From the NCBI RefSeq assembly GCF_019578655.1, contig NC_063261.1:29429126-29493125 (forward strand): a stretch of DNA of 64,000 nucleotides, read 5' to 3'. Of this stretch, positions 35,100 through 54,062 are shown piece by piece; position 1 is the stretch's first letter; each line of letters opens with the position of its first letter. The DNA comes from Ricinus communis (taxonomy: Eukaryota > Streptophyta > Magnoliopsida > Malpighiales > Euphorbiaceae). The notes below the pieces were generated by a model that saw only the letters and a program-made list of their open reading frames with translations, was not told the DNA's origin and did no database searches. The translations under genes and the position numbers were made by a program.

Positions 35100-37340
35100 G
35101 TTATAATTAATATTTGAAACAAAATACAAATTATTTTGATTAATTGATGATATTTAGAATATAAAAAGAATGTTAGTAACTTTTTGAGCACCTATATATG
35201 ACGCAAATTATAACTCTCTTACTGTTGTCGATATTGCTAAAGAATAATATATTCTAACAATATTTTCTTTCTTTCTATTTTATTATGTGTACTATATTAA
35301 TTAATAATTTATAGTTATTAGGAATGTAATCAACTTTTTTTCTTTTTTTACTCAAGTTTGTATATCATAATGATAATTGGTTTTATATAATTACTTCTTA
35401 ATTTAAAAATATAATATTTTTAAATACAAATTTTATAATTTATTATAAATTTCTTTCAAGTGATAAATAATTTATTTCCTAATTAAATAGTAATTAGATT
35501 AAAATTTTCTCGTGTTCAAGTTGGACATGATACTAGGTAATATTTGCATAATCTTCACTATTCATTAAAAATTAAAGCTTGAGATTTATTATCTAATAAA
35601 AAATATTTACTTTTAAAGTTTAAAATTAAATATTTTAATAAAATCTTACCATTCAATTTTAAATTAAAGGTATAAATTGTAAATATAATCTACTATATTT
35701 AATATGTACATGAGAGGATTTTATTCCTATTAATTATAATGATAATTAAAATATTAATTAGTAAATAATCAATAGGAACAATTAATAGTAATCTACCTGG
35801 ACTTCTTTGTAAATTTGTTTATCCATTTGATCCATACTTTTATACTGTTATATGTTTAAATTGATGAATTGAATTTTTAAAATTTAGGCAAAAATCATAA
35901 TAGGACGTCTAAATTTTAACTTTTTTTTATAATTATACTTTTCATATTTAAAATAGTAGAATTTAGCTCTTTTATTTAACAATTTATTTTTATTGCTCAA
36001 TATGATTTATGCGACTTAAGTAGTAAGTAATAAATATGTACAAAATGTTTGTTTAATAGAGGTACAAATATATTAAATTGTAAAATTGAAAAGTCTAAAA
36101 CATTGGTTTAAACTTAAGAAGCCTAAAATCAAAAAAGAAAAAATAAAATATAGTTCTTTTCCCTAAAATTTAGAGTATTTAGAAGTTCAAAGATTAGTCA
36201 TAAAAAATTATGACATACAGATAATCTTATTACATTTCCACCAATGGGTAATCTATTACCCCTCCCTTTATAATTCTAGTGCACTCTAATCATATATAAT
36301 TAAATCTATTCTAATTGTATATTCCTCAAATTTAATGAACTATTGCATATAATTTATATGATCTCAATTTTAGTTCTTAAGGCTATAAGAAATTGTTGGT
36401 TATTATTAATTGATAGAATCCTAATTGGACAATAATTCTTTCTCTAAAAATAATATAAATTTTAAATAAATTAAATTTAGTGATTTATCATAAATTTACT
36501 AAAAGATTTATTTCCTAATTAAACAAAAAGTATTTCTTTTACCTCTTTTACAAAATAAAAAATTACTTTAATAAATTTTTGTTAATATTAATTATATAAA
36601 CTTAATAATATATGAGTACTTAAATTAATAAATTAACCCCAGCTTATAAGAGAATTACTTGAAAATCTTCAACATCTATACATATAGACTTTTAATTTTT
36701 TTCATGATATATTTAATTCATTAAGATTACAACTTTGTTATTTAGACTCTATTTTTTTCTTGAGTTACTTTATACTCTATTTTAGATATACATATTATGC
36801 ATATAAAAATGAGAAAGTAAGTGATGATTCAGATTTAAATGCTATAAAGAATAATCTCAAAAAATTCACAGGTTTAAAGAATAAATTCCTCTTAATTAAA
36901 AAGAATGGTTCTCTCTTTTATTCTAAACATGACAGGAAATAGCTAGAAATCTAAAATAAATAGGTAATATTTTTGTGTAACTCATTACAGATAATTATTA
37001 ATTTATATTGTAATTCTAAATTAAATAATTATAATATTTTATATTATAAAATTAAAATAATATAATAAAATATTTATCAATTTTTTAATATTATAATTCT
37101 TACCTGCAATAAAAAAATAACACTTTTATATCTGTAAATATCAGTTACTTATGAGAATTTATAAAATTCGTTTGTACACTCGTAAGCAACTCTGTTTCTT
37201 TTTGTTTTTTGTCATTATGTGCTCCATTTTCTTGGCAAGAAAGGGACTGGCGTGGCATTAATTGGCTGCTTTGCTTAATGCTGTAGAAATCCCAATATGC
37301 GTTCAGCTCAGCACATCATCGTTTAGAGGTAAAAGAGAAA
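35100..37340. other. AT-rich intergenic DNA upstream of the SKD1 gene
   Basis: No gene or structured repeat is recognised. A 60-codon ORF at 36760 has no known motif. The last few hundred bases should contain the SKD1 promoter, which I could not narrow down. Confidence 0.45.
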
Positions 37341-37946
37341 CGGAGGATCAACAAAAATACTTTCAGCAGCGTTGTTTTTTGAGCGACACTTGAATTTCAA
37401 GCATGTCCATGGTATTTTTTTTGTTTTATGCTCTCACTAATTTTAATTGTTTAATCTTTTTATTTACTTTAATTCCATCATATTTTGGTCCGAAACTGCA
37501 AACAGAAGAAACAAATTCTGTGTTATGGGTTCTTTCTCTTGGATTGTATCTTATAGCATCGTTTTTCTCCTTTTTTTGCTTAAAAACTTCAAGCTTTAGA
37601 TTGCGAGTATTGGGTGTTCTTTTCTTTTTCTTTCTCTTTTTGCCTAAAGTTTTCATTAATTTGGTGTTTTCAGGGACTGATAGTATTGGAGTATTGAATT
37701 CGTAGCTTGATTAAGTTCAAGGAATTTTGTTGGTTTGCTCGGTCCAAATTCTTGGAATAATTCAAGGGATCATAGAAACTGCTTGTTTTGAGTATTGGGT
37801 TTTAATTTTTCTGCTGAATTGTGAGAGTGATTGAGGTTTTAAGTCTGTTTAAAGCAGAATGAAAGACCTGAGAGATTCACAAAAGATTGCTTTATAAGTG
37901 CAAACTATTTTTAGGATTGATTTTCTGTCTCTTATGAGAGTGAAAA

Positions 37947-43764
<5,818 letters not shown>

Positions 43765-44936
43765 TGACTTTTAAGCAGAAGACTTGGCCTTGATGAACCA
43801 TACATAGAGATTATGACCTAAACCGTTTATATCATCGTTTTACTGGTCTGTAATATAAGTAAGAATAGTGTGGTGTGTAAGTCTATATATATGTATATGG
43901 ATCATTGCTTGTCATTTTTCTTATAATTTTCCTTTTCCTTTCTATCTCCCTCGTTGGCCTGGTGATCTTTTCATACCAGTTGTTGGATAAACAAGACCTT
44001 CACCTGCGGCCATTCGACTTACAGCAGCATGTTCATGCTTTCCATGATATGCCAGAGATGTAGGACTGAGACGCATGTTTTTCTCCTTTGTATTCATAGT
44101 TCTGAAGTTCGGGCCAGTCGATTAGGGCAAAGCATAACATATGGACTTGGGTCTAGCCTGAAGTACGGGAAATCAAAAACATGAAATACTGTTTGTCTCA
44201 ACATGATAACATTTATACTGTGAGTTTTTTTCTTTCAAATTTCAAATATATATGAATAGCTTTTTAAAAATGCTGAATATTCTCTTTCTTATGTCTCTTT
44301 TACGGCTACCGTAAGACCAATTTCTGTTCTCTTTTTCTTTTTTCTTTTAGCTCTTTTTCATTAGTCATCTTTTTCCTTTTTTTTGTACTCGTCATAGCTT
44401 TTTTTTTTCTTCGTAATTTTCTCTCTTTCTGTTTCTTTATTTAATTCAAGTTCATTGGTGAATGACAAGCTTATTTATGGAAAAAGAGAGACGTAATGAA
44501 GAGAAAACAAGAGAAATTGAAAGTTAGGCTTCCTTATAACCTTTCTTTTTTGTTTTTGCTTTTATTTTGTCCATTGTTCATCTCTTTCTATTGTAGTTAC
44601 TGCATACCAATGAATTTTTTGTATTTTGTTTTATGAATCATAATTGTTTTTAAAGCCGGTCTTTCTTTTGGATCTTTTTATAAATAGCAAAAATCATCTT
44701 TCATCGACTTAGATATCTTTTTAAGCTATGATTGATATTGTTCTTGAGTTGAGGTTGTTAAATTTAAGTTATTTATGTGAATTTGAAGATTTTAAAATCA
44801 CAGAATTGTTAGTTTTTTTAAGAGTATGTGGTCTATATGTTTGATCTAATGATAAACTAGATAAATTTCTATAAAAATAGATGATTACAACTGATATTTA
44901 GATACAGGCCAAAGGTATTTGATGGATTTACTATAA

Positions 44937-44940
<4 letters not shown>

Positions 44941-45003
<63 letters not shown>
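44941..45003. repeat. (AT)n microsatellite, about 31 units
   Basis: An uninterrupted AT alternation over 63 bases, the longest simple repeat in the window. Confidence 0.95.
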
Positions 45004-45004
<1 letters not shown>

Positions 45005-46526
45005 TATCTTTGATACAATTTTAAGATAAAAAATCTTACATATAACTTTGTTACTTGATATGTTATTAATTTTTGTGTATAATGGTGCACATATTATTTC
45101 TTTTTTTAAGTTCTATGTTCAGAAGTATATAATAAAGGAGGAGAAGAATGAATTTATAAGATGATAAAAGAAAGAGTAAATAGATTACTATACAACTAGC
45201 AAAGAAATGAAATAACATAGAGCATTAATTCAAGACTTGTTGGTTAATTATTTAATTTAATTTTACTTTTTTTCTTGTAATGGTCCTATCTATGTATGGA
45301 AAAACAATGAAATGAGCATTTGAGTTGGCTAATAAATTTGATTAAATGAGATTATGTTTTGCACTAATGATGTTTGATAGTATGCTTGTTATAAGAAATT
45401 GCCTAATTCTTTTTTAAAAATAGCCAAGCTTATGTTAGATATCAAAGGTACAAGCAGAAACCAAATAATAGTTTCAGATATTATTTATATACCAAAAGTA
45501 TACTAAATACATAGGAAACATATACTAAAATCTGTAAAATATATATTATTTACTGTAATTTTTCTTTATGCTCTTCTAAAGATATAAACGTAGTAAGTAT
45601 ATTAAATATAAGAAACATATATTAAAATAAATTGAATGTATTCAATTATATTGAATAAATACTTATAGTATATCATTTGCAACTAGTAAAAAGAAGTTAA
45701 AATAAAAATATGTTAAACAAATCAAAATCTTGATTAAAAGTTACCTAATATATATCTAACATATAGTTAATATATATATTTTATATCCAATATATAATAA
45801 TATAAGTGTAATCCATATTATTTTCGAAGAATTTACCTTTTTAATTTTTATAAATTAAAATAGTTACAGATACTAAATATATATTTAATGTATATTATAT
45901 TTTGTTGAGTATATATTTTTTGTTGATTTTTTTTTTAAAATTTAATTTTTGTTAACACATCATTTATATATAAAAGTATATGTATGTCTTTTCATGCATG
46001 TTTTAATAAAATATATGCCATTTTTCTGGATTTTTATATTTATTTATAATTTTCAATTCTAATCTTCAAAATTCAGCTCAAAACCCTTTAAACTACTGCT
46101 AACATCATGCAATGCAATGACATTGAGTTATCAATTATAACTCAATTTCGACCAAAACAATTAAAGATCTATAAAAAAAAAAAAAAAACTATATCATTAG
46201 TACTCGATTTATCTTTGAACAAATAAAAACAAAACTCTTAGATCTGACTTTTTTTTTTTCAGTTAATGATTGATTTTAGTATCAAAATCATTACAAAAAA
46301 ATAATATAGATATCCGAATAGAAGAAAAAAAACAAAATAGTAGTAATTAACTAACCTAGAAAGTGAGACAGAAAAGCTTTTAGAGAATATATCATTTTGA
46401 GAGAGTTAGAAATAAAATTACTATAAAGTCTATATATATTTAAAATAAAACTTCTAACTCTTGGTATTTTTGAAATGGAACTTATTTTTGAAATAAAACT
46501 TGAACTTTTGGTCTTTTTGAAAGGAG

Positions 46527-46610
46527 CCACTCGGCCATCTCTCCGAAAGATAATTTCTATTTTACTATTTTATTTTTATTCTGCTGAATAGAATAGAACA
46601 CGGCCATCAG
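46527..46610 (-). other. Plastid-derived fragment with the 5' end of trnS-GCU
   Basis: The minus strand at 46544-46527 reads GGAGAGATGGCCGAGTGG, the first 18 bases of plastid tRNA-Ser(GCU). The bases after it (CTCC) fit the same gene with a short deletion, then similarity ends. On the other side, 46545-46610 resembles the T-rich spacer upstream of plastid trnS (CTGAATAGAATAGAACAC). It cannot fold into a tRNA. The 18-base match is seen directly; the plastid origin rests on recall. Confidence 0.5.
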
Positions 46611-47172
46611 AGTTGATACCATCACTGTACTATAGAAAAATATTTGGAGAAAGATATTTGGTATGAATCGATAAATTTATTTATTTATCTGTAATATAGA
46701 GATAGATGCAGGATCTAGCATATGACCATTTGCGAAGTAAAAAACGATTATTGACCCATAAAATGAGCATAAAATGGGAAAACTTTAGGGTATTTGTGAA
46801 AGTTCCAAATTAAAACCCATCTCTACGAGAACATCATTATTAAAGATCTAAAACCTGCAAGAAAATCTCAATATAGCCATACGCACAAAGGTCAATTTTT
46901 ATAAGTAGCGGCTTGTACAAAGAAGCTACCCAGTGCAGTCACTTATTTGAGTATGGAAGTAAAAGAGATCAAGATAGAAAAAGCTTTAACCTGCACTAAA
47001 AGATTACAGAAAGGTATAGAAAGTAAAAATCAATGAACAACAATGATGCTTCAATTTACTTCACTAGTTATGTCTCCTGGATGTAATAAGTAACCCAATA
47101 TTATGACTTAGGAACTTCAGCTGCTGAAATCTAGGTAGTTTGTTTGCACAATAATCCACCACCTCAATATTC

Positions 47173-50100
47173 TCAGGCTGCCATTCTCCGACGACCCCTG
47201 CTATATCTTGGAGGGCTGGTCTTGGCAACATCAACTACTATCATCCAACCATTTATAATCTGCAAGTAGAAGTGATAAGGAATGGCATGAAGCCCTTTGC
47301 TGGGAATTTTAAATCAGAACTGAAGAAAACTACTGCTCGAACCTACCTTGCCATTCATCTCTTTGAGAGCCGCATTTGCAGCCTCCTCTGTGGTGTACTC
47401 TATAAATGCATAACCCTTTGACCTTTTAGAGATCTTATCCATTATTATTTTTACTGTCAGGATGAAAAACCTGCTAGTATAAGCATACTTCAGCATTGTT
47501 ACGAATGTGAGATACGTTAATGTAGACTACAAAATTTACCTTCAACAAGCTCACCGAAGCCCTCAAATGCAGCGCGTAATGTCTTTTCAGAAGTATAGAA
47601 TGACAGACCTATCATAGAAATCCCCACGCACTTGCCAGTTACCACTATGATTAAGATAAATTTTCATTTGGTACTAGTAAGGAAATCAGATCTCATGGTA
47701 CTAACTGAAATTTGCCCATTAAGAACTAAAGTTTAAGGTGGGAATAAAACTATGCATTATAGGAATACTATTGTTATGTAAAATATACTTCTAAGAAGTT
47801 AGAAACAAAAATCGTCTCAGTTAAATTATCGATATACTTATACTTCAGTTGAACCAACCTTAAAAACAATAGACACAAAAGCTCTTGATATGGAGGAAAG
47901 AAAAGAAAAGAAAAAGGATTCTCAAAAATACAAACCCTGCAAAGTAGCAAAAACTAAATGAAAAGACAAAATGAACTACAAGGATGTTCCTTAACAAAAT
48001 GATCTATACAGACATAACAATTTCTCATCTGCAACAAATCATTTAGAAGACATTTAATGACTAAATGCAGACCACATATTTTTTTACTTTATATAAATGC
48101 ATATCAGTGTTTATAGGTATATTGAAAACTTACATTCTCACATACACATAAAAGCAAAATCATCCTAATTATTTATTTAATTTAAAGAAAAACAACTCAA
48201 AAAATATTGAAAATTAGTGAGAGAGAGAGAGAGAATATTATTACATATTTAAATCAGCAACATGAATTTAGTTCTTTATAAAGTTATGATTACTAGAAAC
48301 TAATTACATTCGGAATTTAAAATTTAAGGCAGCAGACTATACATGAAAAGACAGGTTAAGCAATCATAGACAATTTGTGTAATGCCAACTAGGAAAACTG
48401 GTAGACTTTGCCGAGGCATACTTAAACAGAATTTGTTTGACTCCCAATGATAGTCTTGCACAACTGGCTCAGAGATACGCACACTTCTTACAAGCAAGAA
48501 TAAGTTAAAGAACATAAAATACTCAGAATTTGACTTGAAGATTCTACATACCAGTTACAAAAAGTTTCTTTGTTCTCACAGGAGTTATCTGACTTCCTTC
48601 TGATGAATCTGATACATCTACTGGGTTTTCAATCTTAACACCTGAAAAACTATATATTGTTAACTGTATGGAGGCAAAGGCAAAAGACAAATAACATTCT
48701 CAATGACTCTTAGCCAAAAAGTTATGGTAAGTGGCTTTCGTTGCAGGTCAGAACAATAGAGTGATAACTTTTACGCTAAATGATATTATAGTTCATCCAA
48801 TCTCTAATTGCATATTTGCCATTAATAAGATAATCTAGAAGGCCAATGTCATCCTCCAGGATGTGTTGCAACGCACAACCAAGTGTGTTCTGAGAGAGAG
48901 ATGAGGAGGATGAGACAGTCGTGTAATAAGAGAATGATGAATTAAAACATTACCAGACTTTTCTTGCTACATTCCAAAACATGACAACTATAAACAAAAG
49001 AACTAAACATCAATTTTTACTGGCTTTTCAATATAATATCTCATAATTTTATAAATAGTTTGAATTCATTACATGTCCTTTACATTATGAGAATTTTACG
49101 AGGAGAGCTTCACTTATGAGATATACTGTAAAAAACGTTAGAGCTGGTCCTATAAGAAATTTCTTTTAGTTTTCCTTCGATCTTAAAGTTTTCAATTCAT
49201 GCAACTTAATGCTTGCATCCAATATTTGCGATTTGTATGCATTGAAATCTATTCGTGATAAATTTATAATATTATACAAGGGAAAGTAACATAATGTTGA
49301 CACATACTCCCTGAGAGGAAGAAATTTAATTAGCAGAAAGAAGATTAAGAGCTAATTGCTTGTTACTGAAGTCTATTCATGATAATCATGCCAAAAAAGG
49401 AAAAGCCTGCAACTATGTTTAAGGCAGCCAACTGAGATAAAAAATAAAGGAAGCAACTTGTCTGCATTAGAGAAAGGAACATTCAGTCCATACCTTCATA
49501 ATCCTTATTTTCTGACTCAAAATTCTTATCAAGCTGAACTGATAAAACCCCAGGGACACCTGCAAAAATATGGAAGCATATTTCTTTATACTGCATAATA
49601 CATTCAAGAAAACATTGGTCAAATGGAGTAAACTCACCAGCTAGTTCTTGTGCACATTCCTCATCAAGCTCACAACAGAAACCAAAATTGGGTCGCCAAG
49701 AAACATGATATATACACATTTGTGCATCCTTTTGACTAACATAAGGAAAAAAAATTAGAAATTCTCATATTGAGAATTAAGGAAACAATGTATAATAGAA
49801 ATCAGAATACATTATAGATCAAACATTGAAACTTACTTCCCCAAAACCTTGGCTAGTATTTCTGCATAATAATCAACCATTTGTGCCTTTGTAACAACCC
49901 CAACTCCTGGCTTATTCATTCTAACTAGCCAGTGTCTTGTATTCCCTGAAAGAAACAAAGGCGTACTCCCAATTTGCAGGTTTGACAGATTACCAAACCC
50001 AACATTTGGACTATAATCTTTCTTCTCAGAGTTATAATCTGGGTCAGGTCTAACTGATAAAACCCCAGGCAAACCTACAACACATTCAAGCATATCAATT

Positions 50101-50789
50101 CTTTGTAGTTATCAACTATTGACAACACAACTAAACCTCTTGCATCTAAGTTTTATCCCTTAATAACATAGCAAAGAATCATAATGTGCCAATTGACAGA
50201 CCCCTGTATCATATTGCAAAGTATTTACATTGCTGCAAAATATAATAAAACCTTACTGGCAAGCTCAAGGGAGGTAGTTTCATCAATATCGCAGCAAAAA
50301 CCGAAATGAGTGTCGCAAGAAGCATCATAAATACACAATTCAGCATCCTTTTCACTGTTGAAACCATAAAGTAAGCAGCTTTACACCCAAAAACAAAGAA
50401 CTAACAAAGTGGGTTAAAGCATTAAAACATACCTACCTGCCCAAAACTCTAGCTAGAGTCTTGACATAGTAATCAATAATCTCTGGCTTGGAATTGACCC
50501 CTTGTGGTGGACTCTCCATAAGCACCATCCAGTGGCGGTTGTCAGTTTTGGTGGAGGAAGAAGAAGAAATGAAAGATGTAGCTGTTGATGTTGATTTTAT
50601 TCTGGTCGTTAAAGAAATGCAAGAAATGAGAGAAGATTGAGAAGAGGATAAAGAGTGTTTGTTTGTGTGGTTCTTGTTGTTTAAAGAATTGGGGAGATTG
50701 ATACTTGATGATGTATAAGTTTGAATTGCAAGTTTCTTGGATATACAAGTGATAGTGGTGGTGGAGAATGAAGGAGAGAGTGTTTCCAT
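47173..50789 (-). CDS. ORRM1: ORRM1-like organelle RNA-editing factor (two RIP repeats plus RRM), 9 exons, 401 aa
   Basis: Predicted chloroplast C-to-U editing factor acting with PPR proteins. Exons on the minus strand are 50789-50437, 50354-50257, 50074-49837, 49735-49638, 49559-49494, 48641-48552, 47608-47540, 47453-47347 and 47259-47173. All junctions are GT..AG and phases match. Residues 1 to about 80 are Ser/Thr-rich with few acidic residues, as in a plastid transit peptide. RIP/MORF repeat 1 runs from RHWMVLMESPP (85) to LPGVLSVRPD (161). Repeat 2 runs from RHWLVRMNKPG (197) to VPGVLSVQLD (about 273). The RRM spans about 309-388, with RNP2 LFVTGL and RNP1 KGYAFIEY (350-357). A short basic tail (YSRGRRRMAA) ends the protein. 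This layout, a duplicated RIP domain before an RRM, is diagnostic of ORRM1; length is close to the Arabidopsis protein (about 374 aa). Confidence 0.92.
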
Positions 50790-50798
50790 GACTGCTCT

Positions 50799-50810
50799 CT
50801 ATGGTTTCAT
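50799..50810 (-). promoter_or_regulatory. Three-codon upstream ORF before ORRM1
   Basis: ATGAAACCATAG on the minus strand ends 9 bases before the main ATG at 50789. If the transcript starts upstream of it, ribosomes would have to reinitiate or scan past it. Confidence 0.35.
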
Positions 50811-53800
50811 TACAGAGAAGCAGCTTTGTAACTCTCTTTAGTTCTCTGTTTTCATGAGATTTTTTGTTGGGCTACTTCACATATTTATGGCAAACATTTA
50901 AATTTCTCGGTGTCATTTCTATTTGTTCGAATTGATATACCTTTATTTTTACTCTGAAATGGAAGGTATAAATTAGTAATTTTCTAATTATTTTATTTAA
51001 TTATCTTAAAATTTTAAAATAAATATTTATATTTTAATTGATTTATAAAAATACTTTTAATAAATTTTTTAAAATTTTATAATAAAAAAATACAATAATT
51101 AAATTCTAATTATCATCTTAAATAAAAATTCTAATTATTAACATAAAATTTAATAAGTTAATATTTTATTATATTTAAATATAAAATATATATATATATA
51201 TAATATTTAATGGTCAATATAATAATTATGTATTTAATAATTATAATAATTATATAATTTAATTTTTAATAATTATTTATTATTATTTAATAATTTATAT
51301 TAAATCTAAATAAAAATTAAAAATAAAATGAAAAATACCTTACTCGACAAAATATTCATTTATATATAATAATCGCATCGTAATAAGTATAGTTTAATAG
51401 TAAAAGTGTGATTCGTTCTATTATTTCTATTCTAATAGTTAAGGGATTCTCCACTCCCTGGTAAAATAATTTATTTTTTAAAAAAATTTAATTCTTTATT
51501 TTTTAATGAAAAATCGAGAAATAATATACATTCTCCTTATTTATATCCAATTTTTTAATTAGAATTATTAGGTATATGATAAATTATTTTTATCTATTTA
51601 TAATTATAATAAATTTAGTAAGTATAACTGATTTTTTCATTATCCTTTTAATCATAAAATTTTAAAAATAATCATTAAAATAATTGTTAGAGACAAATTA
51701 AAACATAAATATCTATTCTAAGATTTTAGAATATTTGAATAAAGTTTTTATAAAATATAAAATTAATATTTAATTAGTATTAAATTTTAAAAGATAATAA
51801 AAATTATAAATATATATAAAAGATGTTATAAAAATAAAAATAAAAATTTAAAAATTTAAAAATTTAAAATTCAATTAAAATAAAATAAAATAAAAAAAAA
51901 AACACTTGTCTATTTTTTACCTATAACTATCAATAATATAATATTATATGAAACATGCCTATTTATAATTAAAAAAAAGATAAAATCAGTATATGAATTA
52001 TAAAACACCTTGTCATTTTTTTTCTAAAAAATAAATACACAATTGATTAATCATTAAAACTTATATACCAATATTTGTCAGAAGTAAATCTTCTCCATGC
52101 TAACACTATGATAATCATTTTGAGGTTAATTTGTTAGTCCCACGACTAACATAGACTTATTAAGCATGACTACGTACCACAGGATGGAACTGAAAAGAAA
52201 ATGAAGATGTATGAGATTATTATTTAATTATAAATAATTATTTATCTATTTTTTGACATTTATATTTTTACTGCATGTTTTTAGTTGATCCTATGCCAAT
52301 GACATTAATGGAGTTTTAGTTTACCCACTAACAAAGGAGATGGGCCTGGGCTTAACTTTAAGGAAAATACAATACATACTATTTTCCTGAAAAGTATTAT
52401 TTAACTGTAGTTAATTATTTTATCTTTTCTTACTTTACTTTTCTTTTTTTTTTTTTTCATTTTTTATATGATATAAATTTATTAAAGGAACATGTTGTTT
52501 GATATTCTTATTCTCTTTTCTTTTTTTTTTTTCTATTTTTATATATAGATTTTTTTTAAATGACCCCGATGAAGAAAGAAATCGAATAAAAAAAAAGAAA
52601 TAATCTAATAATATTAAACAATACCATTGCCATATAATTGAAGTTTCTGTTGTGATCAATTGATTGATACTAGAACGAATTTGTATCATCATTGGATGAG
52701 AGAGAATCAATTCTCAAAAATTTCAATTTCTTTCTTTTATTTTCTCTTTCCTTGCAACTTCTCACCACTCCAAACCATTGTTAAGAGATGGACCTTGTCC
52801 TTCTCTCTCTATAGATACTAATCATGCCCACTAACTCCACTTAACCATCATTTACTATTTGTGTAAAACAATGAATCCCCTAAAAAAGAATTAAAGCTGC
52901 TCCTTTTTTTTTTTTTTTTTCTGCAAGGCATAAGAAGGTGGATTATGTTGATCAAATAATCGCATTATCTATTTAATTCTTAATTACATGTTAGGATTTT
53001 TTATAAACTTCTCTTACTAATAACTTGTTTGTCAGAGTATTTCTAGGTCATTCTTTATAATCTCAATTTCACTTATTGATTAATTTATTATTTTAATTGT
53101 ACTAAAATATTAAATTAACTATTAATTATTAATTTACTTATCTTGACCCATTAAAAATTTAAATTATTCTATTATTATTTTTTTATTATTATTATTAACT
53201 TGTAAGCTCTTTCAAATAATTTTTATATTTAGTATTAGAAAAAAATTATGAAATTAGTGTTTTAACTTTTCTATTTTAGTATCTAAATTATTCTTTTATT
53301 CAATTAAGTGTTTAAATCTGCTAAAAATGTTCAATATACCGTCTTTAACCAGTTTTACAAGTCAATGTGCTTATGTGACTTATTTTAAATAATAAATTGA
53401 TTTAAATACTCTTCTTTAAAATAATCTTATATTTTTTTCTTTTTTTTTCTTTTTTTAATCCATTTTCAGCACTATCCATTTTTTAAGTTTTATTTGTTTG
53501 TCAAAGAATTAAAAGAAAGAAAACAAAATTTTTTCTTCTCATTCATCCAAATATAAAATTGAAAAAAAATTAAATGTAGTTTTCTTATTCTTTTATTCTT
53601 AGTATTATTATTATTATTTAATAGAGATGTTACACTTAAAATTTTTTATACCATTTAATCATTCATTTCATACCGGTTATTATAAAATGCATATTTGCAT
53701 TTTGAGAAATAGACTATCACCTCTTTCCTTGTTTATTAGCATACATAGCATCTCATCCGTTCTTTTTTATTTATTTTTTATATAAACTTTTGTAATGATG

Positions 53801-54062
53801 GAAAAGCTCTATGTGAATTATATCTATACTATCTTTAGAAATTATACAATAAAAAGTAAGAAAATTTAAAAATTTTGTACATCGTGTACAAACAGAAATA
53901 GTTGGAGATGTTAGTTATATAACAAATGTGTATTAAATATATACTAAAAATATATCAAAATAGTTAAATGGATATAGAAAATACGAAATAGATATCTAAA
54001 CATATTTCATATATCAGTTTCAGATACTGATTATGTACCGGACATATCATTAAATAGATATC
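50811..54062. other. AT-rich intergenic DNA upstream of ORRM1
   Basis: The ORRM1 promoter should lie within the first few hundred bases. The rest is AT-rich with long T runs (52440-52540, 52903-52920) and a plastid trnG fragment at 51383-51580. An apparent 91-codon ORF at 52435-52710 is low-complexity and is not called. Confidence 0.45.
51383..51580 (+). other. Nuclear plastid DNA insertion: trnG-UCC 5' exon and intron start
   Basis: GTATAGTTTAATAGTAAAA (to 51405) matches the 23-base 5' exon of the split plastid tRNA-Gly(UCC) gene with a few changes. The next bases, GTGTGATTCGTTCTATTAT from 51406, match the start of its group II intron (GUGYG). Weaker intron similarity continues to about 51580 (ATACATTCTCCTTATTTATA). 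The 3' exon is absent, so it is not a working tRNA gene. Identification rests on recalled plastid sequence. Confidence 0.65.

Larger units (their letters stand above)
43765..47172. other. Intergenic region between SKD1 and the ORRM1-like gene
   Basis: Holds the SKD1 3' UTR (to roughly 43900), long T-rich and AT-rich stretches, a microsatellite at 44941-45003, a plastid trnS fragment at 46527-46544 and the ORRM1 3' UTR near 47100. No gene is seen. Confidence 0.5.

Noticed and set aside
37403..37705. 100-codon hydrophobic ORF before SKD1
   Set aside because: It lies in the T-rich 5' leader or a 5' UTR intron; its Phe/Leu content follows from the T-richness and no motif is present.
46527..46544. 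Functional tRNA-Ser gene
   Set aside because: Only 18 bases of the 5' end match; anticodon and 3' arms are absent.
51383..51405. Functional tRNA-Gly gene
   Set aside because: Only the 5' exon and the start of the intron are present, with mutations in the acceptor stem.
52435..52710. 91-codon ORF rich in Lys and Phe
   Set aside because: Low-complexity translation of poly(T)/poly(A) tracts with no family match.
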